Shown in pieces: positions 55,990 to 63,146 of a DNA stretch of 64,000 nt. Origin of the DNA: Streptosporangium sandarakinum (GTDB lineage: Bacteria > Actinomycetota > Actinomycetes > Streptosporangiales > Streptosporangiaceae); assembly GCF_013409935.1 (NCBI RefSeq), contig NZ_JACCCO010000001.1, positions 1,984,001 to 2,048,000 of the forward strand. The letters are read 5' to 3'. Numbering within the stretch: position 1 is the first letter of the stretch; every line of letters starts with the position of its first letter. Below the pieces are notes generated by a model. That model saw nothing but the letters and a program-made list of their open reading frames with translations, was not told the DNA's origin and did no database searches. The translations under genes and the position numbers were made by a program.

Positions 55990-56044
55990 CGGCCGCGCGG
56001 GAGACCGTTCACACGACCCGGGCCGGACGGCCGGGCCCGGGGTG

Positions 56045-56110
56045 TGACGACCGTCCTGGGTGAGATCACGATCCGCGGCACTTATCAGGAGATCGATGAC
56101 TTCGTAGCGT
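56045..56110 (+). promoter_or_regulatory. Activated promoter of the LiaF-like gene
   Basis: TGACGACCGTC, then GTGA-GA-TCAC plus GAT (56045-56072), precedes TTATCA (-35, 56082-56087), a 17-nt spacer and TAGCGT (-10, 56105-56110). The -10 ends seven bases before the ATG. Spacing matches the promoter at 52317 without a gap over 76 bases. Confidence 0.8.
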
Positions 56111-56117
56111 GGTGACC

Positions 56118-56465
56118 ATGACGAACACCACCCCGAAGTCCTGGAAGATCTCCCTCCTCGGCGGCGTCAAGCAGCGCGGCCCCCAGCGGCTGCCCGAGCA
56201 CCTGGTCGTCGTCACCGCCGTCGGCGGGGCCGACCTCGACCTCACCGGCGCCGCCTTCTCCGGCGGCCGGTTCACCCTGACCAAGGTCTCCTTCGCAGGC
56301 GGGGTGAAGCTCACCGTCCCCGCGGGCGTCCGCGTCGAGGTCGGGGGGTTCCACCTGTTCGGTGGCCACCACGTCGAGCAGGGCGCCGGGGCGCCCGACG
56401 GCCCGGTGGTCACCGTCCGCGCCTACGGGGTGTTCGGCGGCGTCCGGGTGGGCCGGTCGTCCTGA
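56118..56465 (+). CDS. LiaF-like/cell-wall-active-response C-terminal domain protein
   Basis: This 115-residue protein has repeated beta-rich Gly motifs ('GGADLDLTGAAF', 'GGVKLTVPAGVRVEVGGFHLFGG', 'VTVRAYGVFGGVRV'). They resemble the beta-helical C-terminal domain of LiaF/VraT-type proteins. There is no membrane helix, unlike full LiaF, and no DUF1707 start. By analogy it may bind or inhibit the kinase or sense envelope stress. The ATG at 56118 fits the promoter. It converges with the GH13 gene. Confidence 0.75.
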   Translation: MTNTTPKSWKISLLGGVKQRGPQRLPEHLVVVTAVGGADLDLTGAAFSGGRFTLTKVSFAGGVKLTVPAGVRVEVGGFHLFGGHHVEQGAGAPDGPVVTVRAYGVFGGVRVGRSS

Positions 56466-56590
56466 ACGGAACCGGCCGGCCCACCCCGGGCCGCCGGCTC
56501 CCCTCCCGGCCGTCGGCCGCCGGTCCCCGGATCTCGGCCGCCGGTCCCGGCTTCCCGGGGGCTTCCCCGCGAGCGGTCCGGAGGAGCGGT

Positions 56591-58123
56591 TCAGACGAGC
56601 CAGGCGGTGGTGTCCGCGGGGAGGACGGCGTCGTCGAGTTGGCCGCTGGCCAGCAGGACCGACCCGTGCGGCGGGAGCCGTACGGGGTCGGGGCCGAGGT
56701 TGGTCACGCAGGTGAGCCCCGACTCGCGGGTGAAGGCCAGCACGCCGGGCCCCAGGTCGATCCAGGTGAGCGTGCCGTCGCCGAGCCGGTCGCGGCGGAT
56801 GCGCAGCGCGGCGCGGTAGAGGGTGAGCATCGAGCCGGGGTCGGCCGACTGGGCCTCCACGGTGAGCGCGCGCCACTCCTCCGGCTGGGGCAGCCACGGC
56901 TCGCCCGCGCCGAAGCCGAACGGCGGCTTCTCCCCCGACCACGGCAGCGGCACCCGGCAGCCGTCCCGGCCCGGCACGGTGTGGCCGGAACGGGTCCACA
57001 TGGGGTCCTGACGCAGGGCGTCGGGGATGTCGTCGACCTCGGGCAGGCCGAGCTCCTCGCCCTGGTAGACGTAGACGCCGCCCGGCAGCGCCATGGCCAG
57101 CAGCGCGGCGGCCCTGGCCCGGCGTCCGCCGAGCCCCAGGTCCGACGGCGCGCCGTCCCGGCGGTCGCCGTGGTCCCAGGACGTGTCGGCCCTGCCGTAC
57201 CGGGTCACCACGCGCGCCACGTCGTGGTTGGACAGCACCCAGGTGGGCGGCGCGCCGAGCGGGGCGTGCGTGGCGATGGTCTGCTCGATCGAACGGCGCA
57301 GCGCGGCGGGCTCCCAGGGGCAGGCCAGGAAGTCGAAGTTGAAGGCGGTGTGCAGCTCGTCGGGCCGCAGGTAGCGGGCGAAGCGCTCCTGGTCGGGGAA
57401 CCACACCTCGCCGACCAGCATGCGGTCGCCGTACCCGTCGGCCAGGCGGCGCCAGTCGCGGTAGATCTCGTGCACCTCGTCGAGGTCGGTGTAGCCGTCG
57501 GGGTCGCCGCCGTCGAAGTCCTTCACCAGCACCGCGGCCGAGTCGATGCGGATGCCGTCCACTCCCCGGTCGAACCAGAAGCGCAGCACGTCGCGGAACT
57601 CCTCGCGCACCTCGGGGTTGGTCCAGTTGAAGTCCGGCTGCTCGGGGGCGAACAGGTGGAGGTACCACTGCCCGTCCGGCACCTGGGTCCAGGCCGGTCC
57701 GCCGAAGATGGACCGCCAGTCGCCGGGCTCGTCGGCGAACCAGAAGCGTTCCCGCTCGGGTGAGCCGGGCCCGGCGGCCAGCGCCTCCTGGAACCACGCG
57801 CTCCGGTCGGAGCCGTGGTTGGGCACCACGTCGATGATGACCCTGATGCCCAGCGCGTGGGCTTCGTCGATGAACCTCTCGGCCTCGGCCAGCGTGCCGA
57901 AGACCGGTTCGATGCCCCGGTAGTCGGCCACGTCGTACCCGCCGTCGGCCATCGGCGACGGGTACCACGGGTTGAGCCAGACGGCGTCCACCCCGAGGTC
58001 GGCGAGGTACGGCAGGCGGGCGCGCAGACCCGCCAGGTCTCCCGTCCCGTCACCGTTGCCGTCGGCGAAACTGCGCAGGTAGACCTGGTAGATCGCGGCC
58101 CCCCGCCACCACGTTTCCGGCAT
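56591..58123 (-). CDS. GH13 alpha-glucosidase (oligo-1,6-glucosidase type)
   Basis: This 510-residue GH13 enzyme has 'WLNPWYPSPMADGGYDVADY', 'IIDVVPNHGSD', nucleophile D194 in 'VDGIRIDSAAVL', acid/base E239 in 'MLVGEVW' and 'VLSNHDVARV'. It should hydrolyse short alpha-glucosides entering through the adjacent transporter, in the cytoplasm (no signal peptide). I use ATG 58123, with GGAG ten bases upstream; a GTG at 58162 just after the permease stop is a plausible alternative. It is the last gene of the LacI-controlled operon. Confidence 0.9.
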   Translation of the reverse strand: MPETWWRGAAIYQVYLRSFADGNGDGTGDLAGLRARLPYLADLGVDAVWLNPWYPSPMADGGYDVADYRGIEPVFGTLAEAERFIDEAHALGIRVIIDVVPNHGSDRSAWFQEALAAGPGSPERERFWFADEPGDWRSIFGGPAWTQVPDGQWYLHLFAPEQPDFNWTNPEVREEFRDVLRFWFDRGVDGIRIDSAAVLVKDFDGGDPDGYTDLDEVHEIYRDWRRLADGYGDRMLVGEVWFPDQERFARYLRPDELHTAFNFDFLACPWEPAALRRSIEQTIATHAPLGAPPTWVLSNHDVARVVTRYGRADTSWDHGDRRDGAPSDLGLGGRRARAAALLAMALPGGVYVYQGEELGLPEVDDIPDALRQDPMWTRSGHTVPGRDGCRVPLPWSGEKPPFGFGAGEPWLPQPEEWRALTVEAQSADPGSMLTLYRAALRIRRDRLGDGTLTWIDLGPGVLAFTRESGLTCVTNLGPDPVRLPPHGSVLLASGQLDDAVLPADTTAWLV

Positions 58124-58166
58124 GCTGCTGTGACTCCTCACTGGTAGGGATTCGCCGGTCACCGCG

Positions 58167-59162
58167 TCAGCCCTTGAGGCCGCCGGCGGTGAGGCCGGCC
58201 ATGATGTGGCGCTGGAAGACGAGGAAGACCACGATGGTCGGGACGCTGGCCATCACCAGCGAGGCGATGAGCACGTTCTGCGGCATCTGCGCCGACAGGT
58301 TGGCGATGCCGACGCTGACCGACATCTTCTCGTCGTCGGTCAGCACCAGCAGCGGCCAGACGAAGTCGCGCCAGGCGTTGACCACGGTCAGGATGGACAC
58401 CACGCCCAGGATCGGGCGGGAGATCGGGATGACGATCGACCACAGGATGCGTCCCGGCGTGGCGCCGTCGATCTCGGCGGCCTCCAGCAGTTCGCGGGGG
58501 ATCGAGTCGAAGAACCGTTTGAGCAGGAAGATGTTGAACCCGTTGGCCGCCGCGGGCAGCCAGATCGCCCACGGCGTGTTCAGCAGGTCCCAGCCGAGGA
58601 GCGGCAGGTCCTTGACCGTCAGGTAGGCCGGCAGCATGATCACCATCGGCGGGATCATCAGCGTGGCCAGCATCATGGCCAGGATCAGCTTGCCGAGCAC
58701 CGGCCGCAGCTTGGAAAGGGCGTAGGCGGCGGTGACGTCAACCGCCAGCGTGAACAGCCAGGCCCCGCCCGCGTACAGGGCGGTGTTGCCGAGCAGCCGG
58801 CCCAGGTCCATCAGCTCCCACGCCTCGGCGTAGGCGTCGAACGTGACCTTCGACGGCAGGAACGTCGGCGGGATCCGCACCAGTTCCTCGGTGGACTTCA
58901 TCGCCCCGGTGACCATCCAGTACAGCGGGAAGACGAAGGCGGCGGTGAAGCTCACCACGACCACGACGAGGACGGTCCAGTAGACGATCCGGCCCCCGGG
59001 CGAGTTGAGCCGGTGCGGGGAGACGGCGGTGCGGAACTCCGACTCGATCCGCCGCGGCCGTCGTCCCCGCCGCTTCGGGCGGCGCGCGGGCGGGGCGGGC
59101 GCGGAGGGAGGCGTGGTGCCGGGGGCGCCGGGGACGGCCGTGAGGTCGGCGAGGTTCGGCAT
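58167..59162 (-). CDS. Sugar ABC permease (MalG type)
   Basis: This 331-residue permease has a Pro/Arg-rich N-terminal extension of ~55 residues before the first membrane helix, six helices, and the EAA loop 'RELLEAAEIDGATPGRIL'. It ends 'MAGLTAGGLKG', as expected. Its ATG overlaps the stop of the upstream permease (ATGA), so the pair is coupled. It forms the import channel with the MalF-type partner. Confidence 0.93.
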   Translation of the reverse strand: MPNLADLTAVPGAPGTTPPSAPAPPARRPKRRGRRPRRIESEFRTAVSPHRLNSPGGRIVYWTVLVVVVVSFTAAFVFPLYWMVTGAMKSTEELVRIPPTFLPSKVTFDAYAEAWELMDLGRLLGNTALYAGGAWLFTLAVDVTAAYALSKLRPVLGKLILAMMLATLMIPPMVIMLPAYLTVKDLPLLGWDLLNTPWAIWLPAAANGFNIFLLKRFFDSIPRELLEAAEIDGATPGRILWSIVIPISRPILGVVSILTVVNAWRDFVWPLLVLTDDEKMSVSVGIANLSAQMPQNVLIASLVMASVPTIVVFLVFQRHIMAGLTAGGLKG

Positions 59163-60097
59163 CAGCTCTCGTCCTCCCGCGAGACGCGCAGGTAGACGGC
59201 GGAGAAGACCATCAGGACGATCATCAGCATCACGCCGAGCGCGTTGCCGCCGTTGATGTTCCCGAAGTTGAAGGCGTACTGGTACATGAGGTAGACGACG
59301 CTGACCGTGGAGTTCTCCGGGCCGCCCCCGGTGAGCAGGTAGGGCTCGATGAAGACCTGCATGGTGGCGACGATCTGCAGCAGGAGCATGACCAGCAGGA
59401 TCAGTTTGGTCTGCGGGATCGTGATGTGCCGGATGCGCCGGAAGAGCCCGGCGCCGTCGAGTTCGGCCGCCTCGTACAGCTCGCCGGGGATGGTCTGCAG
59501 CGCGGCGAGGTAGATGAGCGTGCCGCTGCCGAGGTTCATCCAGGTGGAGACGATGACGAGCGAGACGAGCGCGGTGTCGGTGCTGTTCAGCCAGTCGAGG
59601 GGCGGCAGGTGCAGGAAGCCGAGCACCTGGTTGAACAGGCCGGACTCCGGCTCGTAGAACCACTGGAAGAGCAGCACGCCGACGGCCGGGGGCAGCATCA
59701 CCGGGAGGTAGACGACGAGCCTCAGGTAGGCGCGGGCGTGGCGCAGCTCGTTGAGCACCAGGGCGGCGACGAACGGGACGCCGTAGCCGAGCACCAGCGC
59801 GAGCACGGTGAACGCCACGGTGTTCTTCCAGGCGGGCCCGAAGGCCGCGTCCTGGACGACCGTGACGAAGTTCTCCAGTCCCACCCAGACGGGCGCGTCG
59901 ACGAAGTTGGTCCGCTGGAAGCTGAGCACGACCTCCCGGACCATGGGGTACCAGGAGAAGAACGCGAAGCAGATCAGCGCTCCGCAGAGGAACCCGTAGG
60001 CGGTGACGTTCCGCCGTACGGCGAGCCGCCGCCGCTGGTTCCGTCGCCGTCCCGGGTCGTCCCGGTGTCGCGGGCCTCGCATGGTCACAGTGGTCAT
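59162..60097 (-). CDS. Sugar ABC permease (MalF type)
   Basis: This 311-residue permease has six membrane helices and the EAA loop 'GELYEAAELDGAGLFRRI'. It is of normal length, without the insertion seen in the 9.2-10.9 kb permease. ATG 60097 follows GGAGGACCG. It lies downstream of the binding-protein gene, with a strong hairpin in the 154-bp gap between them. Confidence 0.93.
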   Translation of the reverse strand: MTTVTMRGPRHRDDPGRRRNQRRRLAVRRNVTAYGFLCGALICFAFFSWYPMVREVVLSFQRTNFVDAPVWVGLENFVTVVQDAAFGPAWKNTVAFTVLALVLGYGVPFVAALVLNELRHARAYLRLVVYLPVMLPPAVGVLLFQWFYEPESGLFNQVLGFLHLPPLDWLNSTDTALVSLVIVSTWMNLGSGTLIYLAALQTIPGELYEAAELDGAGLFRRIRHITIPQTKLILLVMLLLQIVATMQVFIEPYLLTGGGPENSTVSVVYLMYQYAFNFGNINGGNALGVMLMIVLMVFSAVYLRVSREDES

Positions 60098-60199
60098 CGG
60101 TCCTCCGCCCCGCGCTCTCCGCGGTCCGCTCGTTTCGCTCCGGCCCGGCCGAGGGGCCCGGCACGGCCGGGGCGCCGGCCTTACCGGCCCCCCGCCTCC

Positions 60200-60246
60200 C
60201 GGCACGGGCCGGGGCACCCGCCGTACCGGCGCCCCGGCCCGTGCCG
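60200..60246 (-). terminator. Intergenic hairpin after the binding-protein gene
   Basis: CGGCACGGGCCGGGGC and its exact 16-nt complement are 15 nt apart, just after the lipoprotein stop and 100 bp before the permease. It probably acts as a partial terminator or mRNA 3'-end stabiliser, giving more binding protein than permease, as in malE-type operons. Confidence 0.7.
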
Positions 60247-60251
60247 CCGGG

Positions 60252-61640
60252 TCAGCCCTTCTTCGCCAGCAGGGCGTTGACCTTCGCCTCGGCGTCGGCG
60301 AGCAGCTTGGCGGGGTCGGCGTCCCGCCTCGTCAGCACCGCGGACATCGGGGTGTCGAGGATGGCGTAGATCTCCTGGGCGTACGGCCCCGGCTCGGCCT
60401 TGGGCGGGATGCCCTTGGAGCCCTGCGCCCAGAGCGCGAACTGCTCGGGCGCGACGTTGGCGTTCTCGGAGCGCAGCCGCAGGACCTCCTGGCCGGAGGG
60501 GGTGTCGGCGCCGTACAGGTCCGGGTACGGCTGGCCGACCGTCAGGTTCGCGCCCTTGGCGCGCACGTAGTCGAGCTGGCCCTTACCGGGGGTGAGGAAC
60601 TCGTACTCGATCCACTTCAGGCCGGCCCTGATCTGCTCGGGCGTGGCCTTGGGGTTGATCATGTATCCGGCGCCGCCGTTGAACAGCGCCTTGGCCTCGG
60701 GCTGCGCGGCGACGGCGTAGTTCTCGAACTTCGCCTGGAAGTCGTTGCGCAGTGAGATCAGCACGTCGGGGGCGCCGAGCATCATGCCCATCCTGCCGCC
60801 GGCCATCGCCTTCATCAGCGCGGGCCAGTCGATGTAGAGGCGGGAGCCCATGCTGTCGTCGGTCCAGCGCATCTGCTTGAGGTTCTCCAGCACCGCCACG
60901 CCCTCGGGGCTGTTGAAGGCGGCCTGCTTGCCGTCGGGGGTGACGACGTCGCCCCCGCGGCCGTAGAGGGAGGCGGTGAAGTGCCAGCCGCCGACGTTGT
61001 TGCCGCTGTACTCGCCGAAGCCGACGTAGCCGGGACCGAGGGCGGAGATCTTCTTGGCCGCCTCCCGGACCTCGGCCCAGGTCTTCGGCGGGTTGGCCGG
61101 GTCGAGGCCGGCCTTGGTGAACACGTCGCGGTTGTAGACCAGGCCCATGCCGTAGCCGTCGGTGGGCAGGCCGTAGACCTTGCCGTCCTTCTTGAAGATG
61201 TCGAGGGAGGCGTTGTAGTCCTTGAACGTCTTCAGCTCCCCGACGTACGGCGTGAGGTCGGCGGCCTGGCCGGCGGCCACCAGGCGCCCGACGTTGGGGA
61301 AGTTGACGAAGAAGACCGTCTCAAGCTGGCCGCCGGCCAGTTTCGCCTCGAACGTCCGCGGCTCGTAGCAGGGGAAGGCGTCGGTCACCTTCTCGATGTT
61401 GATGTCCGGGTTGAGCTTCCGGAACGCCGCGAGGTCCTCCTCGTAGGTCGTGCGCTGCGCCTTGTTGGTCTTCGGCGGCATGCAGTTGACCGTGATCGAC
61501 ACGGGACCGCCGGCGGAGCCCGACCCGGACGGCTGCGCGCCGTCCGCGGTGGGTTCGCCGGAACCGCACGCCGACGCCGCGAGGACTAGGGCGCTCGCGA
61601 GCAGCGGCCCGAGGAGCCTGCGACACCCGGATCTCGTCAT
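60252..61640 (-). CDS. Sugar ABC transporter substrate-binding lipoprotein
   Basis: This 462-residue binding protein has a lipobox 'LAASAC' (Cys25), so it is membrane-anchored. The domain contains 'TNKAQRTTYEEDLAAFRKLN', 'FFVNFPNVGRLVAAGQ' and 'GYVGFGEYSGNNVGGWHF'. Two extra Cys ('VNCMPP', 'AFPCYEP') in the mature part may form a disulfide. The ATG at 61640 is preceded by GAAGGG at some distance. It is first in the operon with two permeases and a GH13 glucosidase, so an alpha-glucoside ligand is inferred. Confidence 0.9.
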   Translation of the reverse strand: MTRSGCRRLLGPLLASALVLAASACGSGEPTADGAQPSGSGSAGGPVSITVNCMPPKTNKAQRTTYEEDLAAFRKLNPDINIEKVTDAFPCYEPRTFEAKLAGGQLETVFFVNFPNVGRLVAAGQAADLTPYVGELKTFKDYNASLDIFKKDGKVYGLPTDGYGMGLVYNRDVFTKAGLDPANPPKTWAEVREAAKKISALGPGYVGFGEYSGNNVGGWHFTASLYGRGGDVVTPDGKQAAFNSPEGVAVLENLKQMRWTDDSMGSRLYIDWPALMKAMAGGRMGMMLGAPDVLISLRNDFQAKFENYAVAAQPEAKALFNGGAGYMINPKATPEQIRAGLKWIEYEFLTPGKGQLDYVRAKGANLTVGQPYPDLYGADTPSGQEVLRLRSENANVAPEQFALWAQGSKGIPPKAEPGPYAQEIYAILDTPMSAVLTRRDADPAKLLADAEAKVNALLAKKG

Positions 61641-61706
61641 GGAGCTGACCCTTCTGCTGGGGGGGAGGCCAGGAGTGAGCCGGACGGTCCGCTCCGGCGT
61701 GGCCTC

Positions 61707-61744
61707 ACCATAGGATCCCCGACACCTTGATGCAATATTTCGAC
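61707..61744 (-). promoter_or_regulatory. LacI-controlled promoter of the alpha-glucoside operon
   Basis: On the minus strand, operator GTCGAAATATTGCA (61731-61744) overlaps the -35 TTGCAT (61730-61735). A 17-nt spacer leads to the -10 TATGGT (61707-61712). The partly overlapping inverted repeat ATATTTC-GACA-GAAATAT covers 61735-61752. The operator and spacing are duplicated at 63028. Confidence 0.8.
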
Positions 61745-61793
61745 AGAAATATGAAACATAACGACTGAGTCACGCGTTTCTCGTGCGAAACGC

Positions 61794-61830
61794 CGGAAGG
61801 GGTGACCCGCCGATCGGGCCACCCCTTCCG
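61794..61830 (-). terminator. Terminator after the lacI-type gene
   Basis: CGGAAGGGGTG and its exact complement, plus an inner CCCG/CGGG pair, form a hairpin 37 bp past the repressor stop. Confidence 0.75.
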
Positions 61831-61867
61831 CGCCGTCCCGGCCGCCGCGCTCGGCCCGCGGCCGTGC

Positions 61868-62860
61868 TCAGCCCGCGGCAGGCCTCGCCGTGGAGGCCCG
61901 CACCACCAGCTCCGGCTCGAAGAGCAGCTCGTCCGCGGGCACGGCCGCCTTGCCGATCAGCGCGACCAGCAGGTCCACCGCCGCCCGTCCCATGGCGTCG
62001 ATCGGCTGCCGGACCGTGGTCAGCGGCGGTTCGGTGCAGTTCATCAGGGCGGAGTCGTCGTACCCGACCACCGACACGTCGGCCGGCACCGACAGCCCCG
62101 ACCTGCGGGCCGCCCTGATCGCGCCGAGCGCGAGCGGGTCGCTGGCGCAGACCACGCCGGTGACCCCGGCCCGCAGCAGCCTCGCCGCCGCCGCGTGCCC
62201 GCCCTCCAGGGAGAACATCGTGTGCTCGACCAGGGCGGGGTCCCCGCCGGCGGCGAGGAAGGTCTCCAGCTTGCGACGGGAGGGCATGTGGTCCTTCGGC
62301 CCCAGCACCATGCCGACGCGCTCGTGGCCCAGGGACTTCAGGTGCCCGAGCGCCATCTCGGCCGCCACCTTGTCGTCGCAGGACACCTGCGGGAGACCCA
62401 GGTGGTCGACGGCCGCGTTGACCAGCACGGCGGGCAGCCCGCGCTCCAGGATCAGCTCGTAGTGCGCGTGCGAGGCGTCGGCCTGGGCGTACAGGCCGCC
62501 GGCGAAGACCACGCCCGACACCTGCTGCTGCAGCAGCAGGTCGACGTACTCCGCCTCGGAGACGCCGCCCACCGTCCGCGTGCACAGCACCGGGGTGAAG
62601 CCCTGCTGGGCCAGCGCGCCGCCGACGACCTCGGCGAAGGCGGGGAAGATGGGGTTCTGCAGCTCGGGCAGGACCAGGCCGACCAGCCGGGCCCGGTCGC
62701 CGCGCAGCTGGGTGGGCCGCTCGTAGCCGAGCACGTCGAGAGCCGTCAGCACCGCCTCCCGGGTCGTCTCCGAGACCCCGGGCTTCCCGTTGAGCACGCG
62801 ACTGACCGTCGCCTCGCTCACCCCGACCTTCCTGGCCACCTCTGCAAGTCGTCGCGTCAT
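61868..62860 (-). CDS. LacI-family transcriptional repressor
   Basis: This 330-residue repressor has a LacI HTH and hinge ('RLAEVARKVGVSEATVSRVL', 'NGKPGVSETTREAVLTALD') and a periplasmic-binding-protein-type effector domain ('LVGLVLPELQNPIFPAFAEV', 'VSVVGYDDSALMN'). ATG 62860 has no ribosome site and a -10 TATGGT six bases before it, so it is likely leaderless. A longer reading to 62887 would run through the operator. The gene lies between the operon it should repress and the secreted-protein gene, and all three have matching operators, implying autoregulation. Confidence 0.93.
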   Translation of the reverse strand: MTRRLAEVARKVGVSEATVSRVLNGKPGVSETTREAVLTALDVLGYERPTQLRGDRARLVGLVLPELQNPIFPAFAEVVGGALAQQGFTPVLCTRTVGGVSEAEYVDLLLQQQVSGVVFAGGLYAQADASHAHYELILERGLPAVLVNAAVDHLGLPQVSCDDKVAAEMALGHLKSLGHERVGMVLGPKDHMPSRRKLETFLAAGGDPALVEHTMFSLEGGHAAAARLLRAGVTGVVCASDPLALGAIRAARRSGLSVPADVSVVGYDDSALMNCTEPPLTTVRQPIDAMGRAAVDLLVALIGKAAVPADELLFEPELVVRASTARPAAG

Positions 62861-62866
62861 GCGCAA

Positions 62867-62895
62867 ACCATACGACATCTGAAGCAAATATTTGC
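62867..62895 (-). promoter_or_regulatory. Autoregulated promoter of the lacI-type gene
   Basis: The perfect palindrome GCAAATATTTGC (62884-62895) covers the -35 area of a promoter whose -10, TATGGT (62867-62872), ends six bases before the ATG. The operator centre matches the other two sites. Confidence 0.75.
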
Positions 62896-63027
62896 AGCCA
62901 CTTGCGGGCCCGAACGTCAGCCGCTTGCGACCCGCGACAGCGGCTTTCCGCCCTGAAAACCCTTGTTGAGCAGCGATGATGCCGCACCTTCACGCAGGAG
63001 CGCGAAGTCAATTCATTGCGAAATTCA

Positions 63028-63065
63028 GTCGAAATATTGCAGGCATCGATTTGTCATTTTACGGT
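63028..63065 (+). promoter_or_regulatory. LacI-controlled promoter of the secreted-protein gene
   Basis: Operator GTCGAAATATTGCA (63028-63041) is identical in 14 bases to the one before the binding-protein operon. The -35 TTGCAG (63037-63042), a 17-nt spacer and the -10 TACGGT (63060-63065) follow. Transcription would begin about 75 nt before the ATG. The stretch 62896-63027 shows no gene. Confidence 0.8.
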
Positions 63066-63146
63066 TCAGCCATCCAACCCGACGAAGGGCACGCTCCCCC
63101 GATCCCGGCACCCCCCCGGCGTTCCAGCCATGAGACAGAGGAACGG

